64,000 nucleotides of DNA from Parachlorella kessleri (taxonomy: Eukaryota > Chlorophyta > Trebouxiophyceae > Chlorellales > Chlorellaceae): contig BBXU01000136.1 of the NCBI GenBank assembly GCA_001598975.1, positions 1 through 64,000 of the forward strand. The letters are read 5' to 3'. Shown in pieces: positions 25,801 through 47,187 of the stretch (positions are counted from its first letter, which is position 1; each line of letters starts with the position of its first letter). The translations under genes and the position numbers were made by a program. The notes under the pieces are model-generated. The model saw only the letters and a program-made list of their open reading frames with translations. It had not been told where the DNA came from and searched no databases.

Positions 25801-28800
25801 TAGGGACACCCTCGTCTGGAGGACACACAGCATCGGTCGGGGCTGTAGTTGGAGGCGTGGTGGGGGGCGCACTCGTTTGTAAGCGTCAAACACCTGCACA
25901 GACACTTTGTCCCACCCTGGTGATGCACTTCTACCCTGGCGCTGCACCTCGTGCTGGGTTGTCAGAGTTCCCTGCCAGCAACAGCTCTGCCTTGATGCTC
26001 CTGCCACAGCCAACAAAGTTGCACATCACGATGTTTCAACCACTGAGATACAACCATGCCTTGTTATGCAGTGGTGGCCTGCACCGCTGTGTGGTGGAGG
26101 GTGCGGCGGCGGCACAGGAGGATTGACCAACGTGCAAGCCGAGCAGACGCTGGCTCAGGTGCTGTGACAGTTGGAGATGGGCTTGCACCACACATCTGCA
26201 TCTGGTCGCGAAGTCCCCTTGGCGGTCGATCGGCACCACAAACCTCCGGACAGTTAGCCAGCAAATGTGTGTCATTGGGCGGTACTTGGACAGCATTCCA
26301 ATTGCTTGGAATGTATGTGTTTCCTGGCAGTCGGCCTGCTGGTGTCAGCCCTGCAGCGTGCCGCCCCCTAACCTCAGCCTCCTAGCTGCAATTGGAGTGC
26401 ACTCTTGTCTCCAGGTTGTGATAAGGAGACCTTGCCAAAGAGGCCTATAGCCGTTGTTGTCCAAACTGACGCGATCAGGTGTGCTTAGCCCTGACCCAAG
26501 TGCAGCCTTGCTGTGCCTTGTCCAGCCAGCTTCGGGTGCTTAAGTTACGAACAGGAGGGGTGACAATGCGTGGACCGCATTTGCACCGGCATGTCTGGGT
26601 CACCTGTGCATCATGGACTATCCTTGTGCTTGCAGCGCGGGTAGTTCCTCAGCTGTACAAAGTGATGCGGTGATCAGGATTGCGGTGGAAGCCGCCAGAT
26701 CGCATGGTGAGCACAGACCACCAGCACATGGAGCAACGCACCTGTTCCGAGTGTCGCTGCCACTGGTGCATACCTTTCTGCTTCATGGTTGAGACAACCT
26801 GATGTTAGATGTTGTGTGTTTGCAAGTGTCCAGCAGCGCTTCTGCGTCTGCTATCTCCAGCTGCTTCGCCCACCTGCGAAGGTGCAGGGTGTTGCCGCTG
26901 CCTCACCGTGCATTGCAGGTGGATCAAACAGCCTTGGTAGCCTAGACCATCTCAAAATGTGGGTGATCGACTTCAGCAGCCTGCAGCTGATACGACCCAT
27001 TGGCGAAGGCAGCTATGGCAGGGTGAGCAGCCTGCTTGCCAAAGCATACATCCAGAAAGGATCAGCGTGCCCAAGCCCAGTCATCCGCTGTTAGTCAATG
27101 AAGCCGTACTGCACTTTAAGATGTATACCGTTGCCTACCCTGGTGTTAGCAGAACCCCCAATCCCCATGCAAGGGCTTCCTGTGGCTGCCCGCAGGTATA
27201 TCTGGGCTTATGGCGTGAGTGCCCTGTGGCAGTGAAGATACTGCTGAGTGCTGGCCTGGATGCTGCAAACGAGAGTGATGCCATGCAGCAGGCCATCTCC
27301 CTGTCGCACCCGGTGCTTGCCAATCTGCAGAAGGTCAGACTGGCATACTGTGCTTGTAAACCTTTGGCATCTCAACCTTGGTAAGCGTGCCCTGTTCCAC
27401 CTGCAGACACCTGAAATTATTTCAACTTGCCTAAGGATGTTGTAATGGGCTGCCTGCTCACTTGGGTGCAGGAGGCTGCTCTCATGAGCGCCATGCGGCA
27501 CGCCAACATTGTGCAGTTCTTTGGCTTCTGCACAGCGCCGCCCTGCGTTGTGACTGAGTACTGCTCGAAGGGCTCGCTAACTGAAATCCTCCGAGCAGCT
27601 CGACGGACGCCACCCATTGCCGCCAAGCTGAACTGGCCTAGGCGTCTGAGCATGGTGCGCTTGCTTGGGTACTTCTGAGGTTACTGCATGTGGGACTTCC
27701 TTCGTGACACCAGCTGAACGTGCCGCCAGGTGCTTGAAGCTGCAGGAAAAGCCTTGCTTGATGTGCTGCCAAGTTGGCTGCCATACTCATTGGATGAGGG
27801 ACACGGATCCAAACAGTGTCCCTGCAGCTACTGGACTGTGCCAAAGGGATGCTCTACCTGCACTGCCACTCCCCTCCTATCATCCACCGCGACCTCAAGG
27901 TGGGCGGCTGGGCTACAGCTCTGTGTCCCACAGCGCCGTTCTGGGCCTAGGTTGGTAGCTTGCCTGCAGTCACCTCTTGTGACTAGCCATGCCAATGGTG
28001 GTATGCATCCTGCTAGTGGGTTCGTACCGACCATATAACAGCGAGTGCCTGAGACCCCTGTTTCAGTTTTGAGTTGTTCCCTGTGCAGACTCCCAACCTG
28101 CTTGTCACATCCGACTGGCACGTCCGGGTGTCCGACTTCAACCTGTCCAAGATACTGGAGAGCACCGCTGTGCTCAGCAGTGCCCAAGCCACCAACCCCC
28201 GCTGGCTGGCACCAGAGGTATTGAAGGCCCAGCCTGCCACCCAGCACTCGGTACGCAACCCGCTATCTGTGTCAGGCAGGCATTGTCATGGACACGAGCC
28301 ACTCCTGTGCCCTCATGTTGTGACGGCACCACTGTGTGTACCTTGTTGTGACTGCACCACTGCATGTACTTTCATGGGGCCATATATCAAGCACTGCACT
28401 TGTGCCCAGGCAAGCCCAAGTGGCCCATCTGGACAAAGGGTTACGTCATGATGTGGTGTCCAGGATGTGTACTCGTTTGGCGTGATCATGTGGGAGCTGC
28501 TGACGTGGGAGGTGCCTTACGCCCGGCAAAGTCACTGGGAGGTCAGTTGGGGCCGGTGTTGCTGTTATACGGTGGGCGACGTGGGTCTGAATCCGTGGCC
28601 CTGTCCCTAGCCAAACCCAGCATTACCTGCCTGTGCACTTCCAGGCATGGCAGTTGCTGTGCATTGGCTTGATATGCCAGTGTTACATCGAGCCCCTAGC
28701 ATCCTTAGCACGCAGCAAGCCAAGCCCTCCTTGCAGGTCATCAATGATATCACAGCTGGCCGCCGCCTGCCCGTGCCTGCCCCTGAAGAGCTGCCAGGCA

Positions 28801-29226
28801 GGGGCAGTGGTGCTTTCGCGGGCCTCCCCACCTACACTAAACTCATGCGGATGTGCTGGGCAGCGGTGCCAGAGGAGCGACCACCCTTCCAGGAGGTTGT
28901 CCAAGTGCTCAAGTGAGGACGCTTGCTTGCTTGGCCTCATGGTTGGTGGGCATGCCGAGATGCGCCTGCGGGGCTGCAAGGACCACAAAATGCTAGGACG
29001 CGTACGATTGGGAAGCCTGGCATGGTTGAGCTGGCTTGATAGAGAGTTTGTGACGTTGTGGGGGGCCAACTCCATGCCAAACCGTGCCCAATCCTGCAGG
29101 TGGCTCCTACCTCTTGCTGTCAAGAAAGCAGATGGCGTCAGCCCAGGACGTCAGCCCAATGGCGCTGGTGGTTCCATCCTTGATGATGATGATACCACAT
29201 GGCCTCCAGAGTCAGCGGGGGAGTAG
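22804..29226 (+). CDS. LRR receptor-like protein kinase (signal peptide, LRR, TM, TKL kinase)
   Basis: Plant-style receptor kinase. Exon 22804-23039 encodes a signal peptide (LLSWLLALACTVAVTT) and a cap ending WNISVDANYCGWMGVQC, like plant LRRNT. LRR exons are 23345-23857, 24069-24330 and 24570-24822; the last has a GC donor. They carry repeats such as LNLTGLGLQGTIPS, LSLESNSLLGTIP and LYLNDLTGTLPANW. Exon 25039-25130 and a Pro-rich linker follow. A transmembrane helix (SVGAVVGGVVGGALV, then LVACTAVWW) and a basic stop-transfer RVRRRHRR are joined by splicing. The kinase has GEGSYGRVYLG, VAVKI, IIHRDLKTPNLLV, DFN (28134-28142) instead of DFG, RWLAPEVL and DVYSFGVIMWELLTW. It may end at the TGA at 28916, or use an overlapping GTGAGG donor to reach the TAG at 29226. 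Ligand unknown. Confidence 0.82.
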
Positions 29227-29975
29227 CATGCCGGTGCACATACTTGGCAGACAGCATGCCAAAGCGGGGCTTGAGCTAACAGATGCGGGTAGAGGCTAGT
29301 TCTTGCTGTATCTTCAACTTAAGCTCTGTGTTTCTTTCTCATGTTTGCATTGAGTTACCATGTGAATCTCATTGGCGAGGTTTTCCCTCTGCTTACAGTA
29401 ATTTTGGACCCTTCTTTGGACGCGTCCGCTGCCACATTTGATGCCTCTCTAGCGCAGTGCTAGGAAGGCATCCATTGCAGGCTCGCTGTTACATGATCTG
29501 GGTTATGGTACATCATCAAGAGGTGTTAGGCATACCTTGCCAACTACCACGTAGATACGAAGAGGCAGGCACTGGCACCAGACTGGTCCAGGATGAGATG
29601 GCACTGCTGAGAACGAACTCCTTTGGTACACATTGCAGGCAGTTTGTGTTTGCTCATCATTTGATCTCAACATCTGATCACCATGGACTCGGTTGACGCA
29701 AAAAGAAAGCTTACGAGCACAAACTGTGCTAGGGTCTACTTCAAGGAAAGGCTGGGTGGCTACCCTAAACCCCATGTGCATATACAGCCATTCCAGCCAG
29801 TCTTCACCTAGCCTAGAATGGGTACAGCAGTGTGTATCCGAAACCTACCTAGGGAAATTCAATGGCAGTCACAAGATAAGGCTACAGCGCAGCGCTGTAA
29901 CGGAGGGCTTACCTTGCCTTTAGAACTGTCCACACCACATGCCACCACGTACCACTAAGCTACAATCTCGCAGGC
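29227..29975. other. Intergenic region between LRR-RLK and PGB-domain gene
   Basis: 3' flanks of two convergent genes. The last coding bases of the minus-strand gene may extend into about 29860-29975. No other feature recognised. Confidence 0.4.
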
Positions 29976-32900
29976 CTACCTTCGCTGTGCCAGCTCCGCC
30001 ACCTGTGGCACCTTGGCCGGCTTGTGCACAGGGATGGGGCCTTTGGCCACCACCGTCCCAGGAGGCAGCAGCGGCTCTGCCGCCAATGGCACAGCCTGGG
30101 GAGCGTACAGCGGCCCCTGCCATGCCGGCAGACCCTCATTCTCAGTATCTGGGCCCTGCTGCGGCTCATCTTCCGAGGCTGCTTTTGCCAGCATCTCCCC
30201 CACCGTCAGCGGCCCCTGCTTCACAACAGCCACCGGGCGAGGCGGCCCGGCCGCTGCTCCTGCGTCTGCTGCAGCGCCAGCAGCACCAGCTGTTGCTGGC
30301 GCAGGGGTGACCCTTTCGTCGTGGCCGGGGCGATGTACCTACACAGAGGCTGCACCTGTTTGAACATGCTGGCAGGGTGATGCTGAGAGGAGCAGGACAA
30401 TCCACCCTCATTCTCATTGAGCCTGGTCCGCATGCTACCCCATGCGTGCATTATCGCAACACATTCACACGCAACTATGCAGGAAGCTGCACCGGTTTCC
30501 CCAGCATAATGCCCTCAAACATCACGTCAACGCCATAATCGCGTGTTGCTCGTGCTTCCAGGACGTCCTACCTTAACAGGGCGCGTCCGCGGCGCCTCTG
30601 CCGCTGCCAGCTCCGTTCCAGTGATCAGGGCAGCGGCCGGGGCGGCAAAGCTGTTCAAGGCAGTGCTCCCTACGGCATTGCCCCGCATGACCGTCATGGG
30701 CTCTGGCACCGCAATGTCCTCAAATGCAGGCCGCGGGGAAGCTACCGTAGTAGCTCTCAGTACAGGCTCCTGCTGGCGAGGCCCCTGCTGGGCCCCACGG
30801 ACCTGCACTGAGAAGCTTGACGGGCGGCTCAAGGGCTGCCCCAAAGCGCTTTGAGGGCCTGCTGCTGCTGCTGCTGCTGCTGTGGGTGCGGCAGCCGCAG
30901 CGGGCTGCCTGGGCGCCGGCGGGGTCGGTGCAGCCTGCTGACGCGGCTTGCTGGGTGCAGGCCGCCTCTCAGGGATGGGATACCCCATGGCCTGCACAAC
31001 CACAGATAAGCATGTGCTGCACAGTGTGCAGTGGCTGCAGGCCTGCGCAAGATTGTTGGGGAATCATTGTTCTTGGCTGCTGCCCTACAAGATCATTTGT
31101 CATTGTGAGTGTCCAGGCAGCTCGTGCACGGGCTTGGTACTGCTGTAACCTAGGCGAGCAGCCCTTCCCGCATTGCATCTGCTCTGCCATTCCATCTCCT
31201 GACCTGCATGCGCCTTGCAGGCCCGTTGTGGAGGGGGCCATTGGTTGCTCCACGATCCTGCAGCAGCTCCATAATCTGCGTCCTCGTCTCCCGGCCTCCA
31301 TAGTACTTGCCTGCAAAGCAAACAGTATTACATGAGCTGCAATGCATGGCTGGAAAGTGCTGCACTTTCCAGGCATTCCAGCAGTATATCGGCGGGTTTG
31401 ACAGCAGTCTGACGCGACAAAACATTTTGTGGCCCAACTGTGTGCCCGGCTTTGTTTGCAATGAACTTGGCCGCTAGTGGTACAGGGGTACACCTGTGCA
31501 GCTTGCTTACCATACTTGGACTGCAGGAAGGGGTCGCTGCCACTGGACTGCCTGTCAGTCAAAGGCTTGGGTGCAGGGCGCTGCACAAGCAGACAGGGCC
31601 AGACAAAGCTCGTTCTATGTATGACAGATGCTGTCTTCAGTTGCCCAAAGCGATGTTTAAAAGGTAAATAAGGGAAGTTACGAACATCAGGCACCAGGGT
31701 TGCTGTGCTGATCGAGCCTTTGCACTGAACAGACAGCATACTGCAGCCCTGCCAGCCCAGCAGCCCAGATGAAAATTTCCTTGGAAGGGCGTTTCCCCAA
31801 TTGCCACCCACCTGCACAGGCAGGTTCTGCACATTCTCCCCTTTCATGGCTGCAATGCGCCGCTGGATCTCGGCATCAGGCAGCCGCGGGCGGCCTTCCT
31901 GGCCAGCGCCGCCGCGCGTCTGCGGCCTGGCCTGTCCTCCTGCTGCGCCATCTGCAGGTGCCCGGGCTGCCACTGCCGCTGGCTGCGCGCTGCTCACAGT
32001 CCTGGCTGCCACGCGGCCTGTGACATCCTCCCAAGCTGCCTCCGCCTGCCCGCCCACAGGCTGCTGCCCAGGTGTCGGTACTGATGGCCTCCGAGCCGGA
32101 GCCTTATTCTGTAGGGACGCTGGCGCCGATCGCACAGGGGCCTGCCTGAGTTGACCAGTACCAGCCAACGCCTCACGCACGGCCAGCACCACAAACGTCA
32201 GGTCCGAGCCGGCCACCACCGCCGCTGCCGCCGCGGCGCGCAAGAAGGTCAGCAGCACCTTTGCAGCAGCAGCGCTGGCCTGCGCTGTGGCTGCGGCCGC
32301 CTTCACCAGCATAACCAGCGTGGCCAGCAGCAGCCTGCGCCCAGCGACCAAGCCCAGCAGCAGCAGGTTGCTGCTTGTGTGTCCGGCGGCTGTGAGCCAG
32401 ACATTCAGTGTCTCAGCCAGCCCTGCCAGGAGGCTGCTGCCACGGGCGCTGGCATTGCTGGAAGGCACCTGCTGGAGCCGGCGGGGGCGGTTCATGAGCT
32501 GCATCGCCGCAACTGCCAGGGCAGCAGCGCCCAGCCAGATCTGCGGGGCAGCAGAAACACATCAGCAAATGTGAAAAGGCAAGTGGAAGAGACAACCACT
32601 TTCTTGTGTAAGAGCCGGCTGCACGCAGACAAAAACAGGTGCACACAAGTTGCAGCTGCCATAAAACAAGGCCCCATGAGCAGTTACTCTCAGGCATTAT
32701 CCCGGTGCATAGACACATCAACACTAGAGTTGTTGAGGTATCCTACCTGCCACGCTGGCGCAGTGTCCAAGTAGCTCGCAAAGCTTGTTGAGGGCTGTGG
32801 AGTGGGAGGAGCCACGGCCACGACAGGTGAGGCTGCTTGGGCAGCACGGGCCTCCTGAGCAGGGATGAGACCGGGGTCGGGCGACATGCCTTGGCAACAC

Positions 32901-33867
32901 CCCTTACTACAACTCAACAGCGGGCAGCCTGGGCCTTGTAAGGCAGCTGCCGGTGCATTTGCACCAGCAGCTTGTGTGTCACATACCGTGGGTTTCTACC
33001 CTACATGAAAAGGTGCATCCATGCCCTACAGGGCCAGCCCAACACCAGCAGCCGCGGAGTGCTAACCTGCTGCTGAAGGAAGGCCCACTTGCAGGTCTGG
33101 TCGAAGATGCCGGTGGCAGGCAGCCCACTGTCCTGCTGCCAGCCCAGCACAGCGTCCTTGGTGATGGCCCCATAGTAACCGGTCACATCGTTTGCAGGGT
33201 TCAGGTATCCCTGCTCTGCTAGGGATAGCTGCAAGGATGCTACGTCCTTGCCTGCAAATCCAGGCGACCTTGTCAACTTACCAACAGCGGAAAGGTAGCT
33301 TAGGCCCTGGGTCGGGTGTAGCACTACCAAAAGCGAAGCTTTGCGTCTGTGCCTGCCTTGTCAACTGGCGGGTGGACATGCATAAAAGGCTGACATCGCT
33401 GTGAGGGCCCCTGAGTTGGAATCAGCCTGCCTTGCCAGGTCACTAGACTGGTGTCAGAGGCCCGCCACTATCACACCTCACCATAGCACTGCTCCTGCAG
33501 GACCCTGTTGCCCAGCTCCAGCACTTCAAAGCCCTGCCGCCGCAGGCGGCTCACACGCCGCTGGTACTGGAAGCCGCCCAGCTGCAAATGTAAAGTCACT
33601 GAGCTCAGCCAGGGTGGGCTGGGCAGCTAGCACTTTATGCAGCTTCGATGCTGGCACTGCACCTACCATGCACACGGTGCGGCTCCTGCATGCCACTGGC
33701 TTTGACGTCCCTGCAAGAGAAATAGCCACCAGCGATTACCACAATAAACACAAGAAACCACTGAAAGCGGCCAGTGCCAAAAGGGCTGATCGATGGTAGT
33801 AGTGCCTTGGAGGCTCACCTGTGAGCCTTGGCCGGACCGACAAGCCAGGCAGCCCAAGCAAGGTCAT
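29976..33867 (-). CDS. Peptidoglycan-binding-domain (PG_binding_1) protein with Ala/Pro-rich region, possibly plastidial
   Basis: Not a protein I recognise by name. First exons: 33819-33867, 33667-33710, 33482-33581 and 33067-33251. They join in frame and encode a basic, Ser/Arg-containing leader (MTLLGLPGLSVRPRLTG), which could be a transit peptide. Next is a short QYQRRVSRLRRQGFEVLELG segment. Then a PG_binding_1-like fold follows: DVASLQLSLAEQGYL, GYYGAITKDAVLGWQQDSGL, ATGIFDQ. Further exons (about 32720-32905, 31830-32540, then smaller ones to 29988) carry a probable membrane helix (IWLGAAALAVAAMQLM). They also carry a hydrophobic Ala-rich stretch, Pro/Ala-rich linkers, and short conserved-looking pieces such as YYGGRETRTQIMELLQ. 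The C-terminal exon and stop are unresolved. A peptidoglycan-binding domain in a green alga may reflect a cyanobacterial plastid origin; that is inference. Confidence 0.5.
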
Positions 33868-34088
33868 AATTTCCAGCGGCATAACGGCCCAGCCGAGACA
33901 CTTTGACAGTGTCGGTGCGCAATTTTGCTTTTCAGGTTTGTGCTCTTATCATTGTGTCCTTGAGTGTTGGAGGCTCTCTTGCGCCCAGCACCGCGGTGCA
34001 CCGTTCAAACGTTCCCGCGGCCAGGCTGGCTGAAATAGGCAACAAGAGTGACACCCTTGTGGTAAAGTGGGCAGCGATAGGCACGTAA
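33868..34088. promoter_or_regulatory. Short divergent promoter region, PGB protein / allantoinase
   Basis: 221 bases separate the two chosen divergent ATGs. A bidirectional promoter is inferred from spacing only. Confidence 0.35.
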
Positions 34089-37080
34089 ATGGCAAGGGGT
34101 CAGCGGTCGGCGTCCCTCGAAGGGGGGCTGGAGTGGCGTCGCCTTGCCATCTATGTCTGCTTGCAAGCCGTAGGAATCGGCATACTAATCACTCAGTTTC
34201 AGAAAGCTGGGATTCTAGATATTGTAGCTTCCCATGTAGAGGTGTATAACCCGTGGCGGGCTGCATGCGGCTACATGCCAGAGGCCCAGTTCGTGCTCAA
34301 GAGCGACAGGATCGTGACGCCTTATGGCTCTCTGCCGGGGTTTGGTCAGTACCACAATGGAAGATAGACGGACTTGCACTGAGAGGTAGTCGGGCCAGGG
34401 TTTTCAGCGTGCCCTTGCATGCCTGCAGTGCACGTGCGGGGCAGCAAGATCGGAGAAGTGACAACTGGCTCTCCTGGAGCTGATCGCCATAGGATTGCCA
34501 GCCATTTCCTTGCCAGCCACCAATCGGTCAAGGTGGTTGACTATGGCCACCTGGCCATCTCCCCCGGACTCATAGATGTGCACGTCCACTTGGACGAGCC
34601 TGGGAGAGAGCACTGGGAAGGTAAGGGCCGCGTGAAGTAACCTGACAACATAGTCTGGCTTCCAGGACGTGGCTAGCACTCCAATAAGGCAGGTATAGCT
34701 TTGTTAGGGATGTGTAAGTTCTGGAGATGATGCGATATTGAACATTGTGAAAGGGAAGACCACTAGGTTCGAGAGGCTGTGGATGCTCGCGTGTCTCTTT
34801 GCCTGTACAAAGCAGCAGGGCTAGACTTGTCGTAATGACACAGCAGCTGGAGGTTTATGTTGAGGCATGTCCATACAGGTATGGAGTCCGGAACTAGGGC
34901 AGCGGCAGCAGGCGGCTTCACCACGCTTATTGACATGCCCCTTAACAGCAACCCCTGCACAACCACCCCAAAGGAGCTCCAAAGGAAGATCGCGACAGCG
35001 CAGGTGCCGTGACCTTCTGATGGACCTCTTAGCAGCCCGCGTGCCCAGGAGCAAGCGAGTGCAAGTCGATTCCAAGCTTTGACAAGCTGTTCTGAAGCCG
35101 GCTGGTTATTTTGTGCAGCTTGTGATGTGCCTCGGGAACACGCTCCTTGGAAGCCTGAGCCTTGTGCTACCATAAGGAGCACTTCTCAAACACTGCTTGC
35201 AGGGCAAGATATTGGTTGACACGGCCTTCTGGGCAGGGCTGGTCCCCCAGAACGCCCACCATCCCAAGCAGCTCCAGCAGCTGGTAGCGGGCGGGGCCCT
35301 AGGCTTCAAGGCCTTCATGTCGCCCTCCGGCATAGACGACTTTGACAACGTCAGCGTGGAGGATGTGGCGGCAGCACTACCTACCATCAAGAAGCTTGGA
35401 GTGCCTCTCTTGATCCATGCAGAGCTGGTGGATGCGGACATCCCAACTGGGGTAGGTGGTGAGGCGGGAATGCCTTTGAAGTTGTGGGTGCTATTGCCTG
35501 GTATCTAGCATCCAAGGCTCAATGTTGTGGGCAGGTTTGTAGTCAAGTTGAATCAGGCACCCCAATGTCGACACTGGGCGCTGCTGGTGGGCAAGGAAGG
35601 CTGCCTTGTTTCTGAGGGAGGGCATGAGCAAGGCAATGATGAGCATGCTGGTGTGCAGGGCAACCCACGGGCGCACAGCACATGGTTGGAATCCCGACCA
35701 CGGCGGTTTGAGAAGAACGCAATGCGTGCCCTGATCAGCCTCTTACGTAATGGTAGGTTCACCATCGGGGATTTAGCGGAGCATGTGTTCACGCTGAGCA
35801 GGCTCTGGGTCTGTCATGGGTCTGCCCGACGGAAGGATTTAGAATGCTAGTGCAGGCTCCCATATGGCAGACACAACCTTACTGCAGGTAGTGTAGCGCA
35901 CTCGTAGCCTCCGGCCCAGGGCCACTTTGCCAACGCTTCTATGCTGCAGACACAACCCCAGCTGCGGAGGGCTTTCGCCTCCACATCGTCCACCTGTCCG
36001 ACGCTGACATGCTTCCCGAGTTGGCGGATGCCAAGGCAGCCCAGCTGCCGCTGTCGGTGGAGACCTGCCCGCACTACCTCACCTTCGCTGCTGAGGATGT
36101 GCCGGAGGGGGACACCAGGTGGAGGCGGATTGCCCAAGTGGTGCTCACACCCAAATCCTTGCTGAGCAGGGGCGGCTTTGGTTGCTTTGGAGGTCATGCT
36201 AGTGCGACCAGTCCGGGGCTGAGCTCGGCTGACTCTTCGTGCTACAAGGCGTCACAGGTGGCGACCAATAGCTCGGCTAGGAAAAAAATATAACCTGTCC
36301 TTCCCTGCTGCTGCAGGTTCAAGTGTGCCCCGCCCATCCGAGAGCGGGAAAACCAGGGGCGTATCTGGCAGGGGTTACAGCAGGGCGTGATCAATGGACT
36401 GTCCACCGACCACTCCCCATCAGAGCCTGCTTTACGGCTGCTGGAGGAAGGGGACTTCATGCGGGCATGGGGCGGCATCGCAGGTGGGCCTAGGTTCTTG
36501 TGGGGCTTGGGTTGTTGCGAGATGCATGGGTTGGTGCTCGCAGGATAGTCACTTTTGTGGTGGTGGTGATTGAGCAGAGAGGCTCAGCGTGCCCAGCATT
36601 GCATTCCCCTGTTCTATTTTGGGTATGCTCAGCATCCTCAGTGGACGGGTGCTCTACCGATGGAAGCAATCTGCATTACACATACCAAGCTGTGAGACAT
36701 CAGCAGTTGTGTCCTGCTCCCACTGTGCAGGGCTGCAATATGCCCTGCCCGCCAGCTGGAACAGCGCGGAGCAGCATGGCCTCAACCTGACCACCCTGGC
36801 CAGCCTGTGGTCGCGCTTTCCAGCCAAGCTGGCAGGGCTCTTTAAGTTTAAGGGCCGGCTGTCGCCTGGCTATGATGCTGACCTCGTTGTGTGGTCTCCT
36901 GAGGAGCCGGCAGACACCAGACCTGAGCACTTGCACCACAAGCACAAGGTTACCCCTTATGCTGGCATGCAGCTGAGGGGCCGCGTGGTGGCAACATTTG
37001 TGCGGGGGCGGCAGGTGTTTGATGCTGAGGGGGGGCCTTGGACGGGCCCTGCTTGCGGCAAAACGGTGCTCAAGAAGTAG
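34089..37080 (+). CDS. ALN: Allantoinase
   Basis: Hydrolyses allantoin to allantoate in purine (ureide) catabolism; dinuclear-metal amidohydrolase. Exon 1 (34089-34344) has a hydrophobic N-terminal helix ([16 protein letters not shown]), as in the ER-anchored plant enzyme, then [11 protein letters not shown]. Later exons contain the metal motif [19 protein letters not shown], then [20 protein letters not shown]. Next are the carbamylated-Lys block [68 protein letters not shown] and [10 protein letters not shown]. All expected metal ligands (HxH, Lys, His, His, Asp) are present. It ends CGKTVLKK before TAG. The upstream ORF from 33903 is hydrophobic but is not in this frame, and the 34089 start aligns better with the plant protein. 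Confidence 0.95.
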
Positions 37081-37523
37081 TGTGGCGAGCTACAACTCGA
37101 TGCTGATACTCTTGCAAGGCCTGGAGCTGTATTGGGCGTTCAGCAGTCTGGCAAGCGCACAAATCAAGCAGTGCACGCAGTGTAACCAGGTATCGGTTTA
37201 CACAGACGCCACCGTATGCCTCAGTCAAAGCTAAGCGATCAGGTGACTTCCAAGAATGCCACTGACATTGATCCCAATTGTTAGAGGTTACGGTGACTCC
37301 CTCAAATCCCAGGGCGCAAAACACTTGCTGCGCCTGCTGCTGTGCTCTCCACCTACAAGTCGCGTGTCATGTCGCATGTAGCGCTTGCAAGCCACTCGCA
37401 GTCACACATGGCCTTGCCGAGGCAGCAGGGTGTCTCAAAAGTGATCAAAGGCCTTTGGCACAGTTGATCGGAGTTCTGTGGTCACATCTGCTGGCGACGT
37501 ACCTCAGGCTTGTAGGCTGCATC
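37081..37523. other. Intergenic region ALN-TBCD
   Basis: A TGTAA at 37181-37185, about 100 bases past the ALN stop, is a likely poly(A) signal. The remainder is the 5' flank of the TBCD gene. No RNA gene or repeat recognised. Confidence 0.45.
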
Positions 37524-46647
<9,124 letters not shown>

Positions 46648-47187
46648 TTTTCTAGATGCTGGACAGTTTTTGCTCAATCGAGGCTTGGCGGTGTGGGATT
46701 CTGTGTAACATGGTGTGGTACACGACCTTGCTTACTGTTTGAGGGGCCGTAGCCTATCGAGTAAACCCCCTACTGGATCAGAAACAGAGGCAAGCCCAAA
46801 GCAACCCCTTCCAACCAGCCCTGTCTGGACAGTTCACTATTGGGGGCCAAACTCCCTCTCCTCTTTTCGCACGCACTGCCTGCCTGCCCGCCAACAGGAA
46901 CATCAATGTCATCCTGGTCAAGACACCTACAAACTCATAAGTCTTCAGGTACGTCAGGCGAGCTCAGATTGTCCCTTACACTCAGCCCTTTCGCTTCTAC
47001 GAAATTGACATCCTAGGTACTGGTCATGGTACTGGTGGCTACCTGTGTTGGCCGTGTTTAGCATGGGCGCTCCCGCGCTGAACACAGCGAGCACGGCTAC
47101 AAACTAAAACTAACCTTGGCCACGTGATTCACCTTCCTGGCGCCGTGTATACACTCGAGAGCTCTTGCTTACATCGACACGCACTCG
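46648..47187. other. Intergenic region TBCD-S74/helicase gene
   Basis: Contains the TBCD 3' UTR with TGTAA at 46703-46707 and the 5' flank of the next gene. A small palindromic-looking TGTTGGCCGTGTTTAGC/GCTGAACACAGC segment is near 47044-47090. No other feature. Confidence 0.45.
46703..46707 (+). promoter_or_regulatory. TGTAA poly(A) signal of TBCD
   Basis: Canonical green-algal polyadenylation pentamer, 56 bases past the TBCD stop. Confidence 0.5.

Noticed and set aside
30969..32504. A 511-codon minus-strand open frame
   Set aside because: Only the part at about 31830-32504 looks coding. The rest reads through introns of the PGB-domain gene with TE-like low-quality sequence and is open by chance.
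33903..34088. Alternative allantoinase N-terminus from the hydrophobic upstream ORF
   Set aside because: It stops before the allantoinase frame. The 34089 start already provides the N-terminal helix and aligns with plant enzymes.
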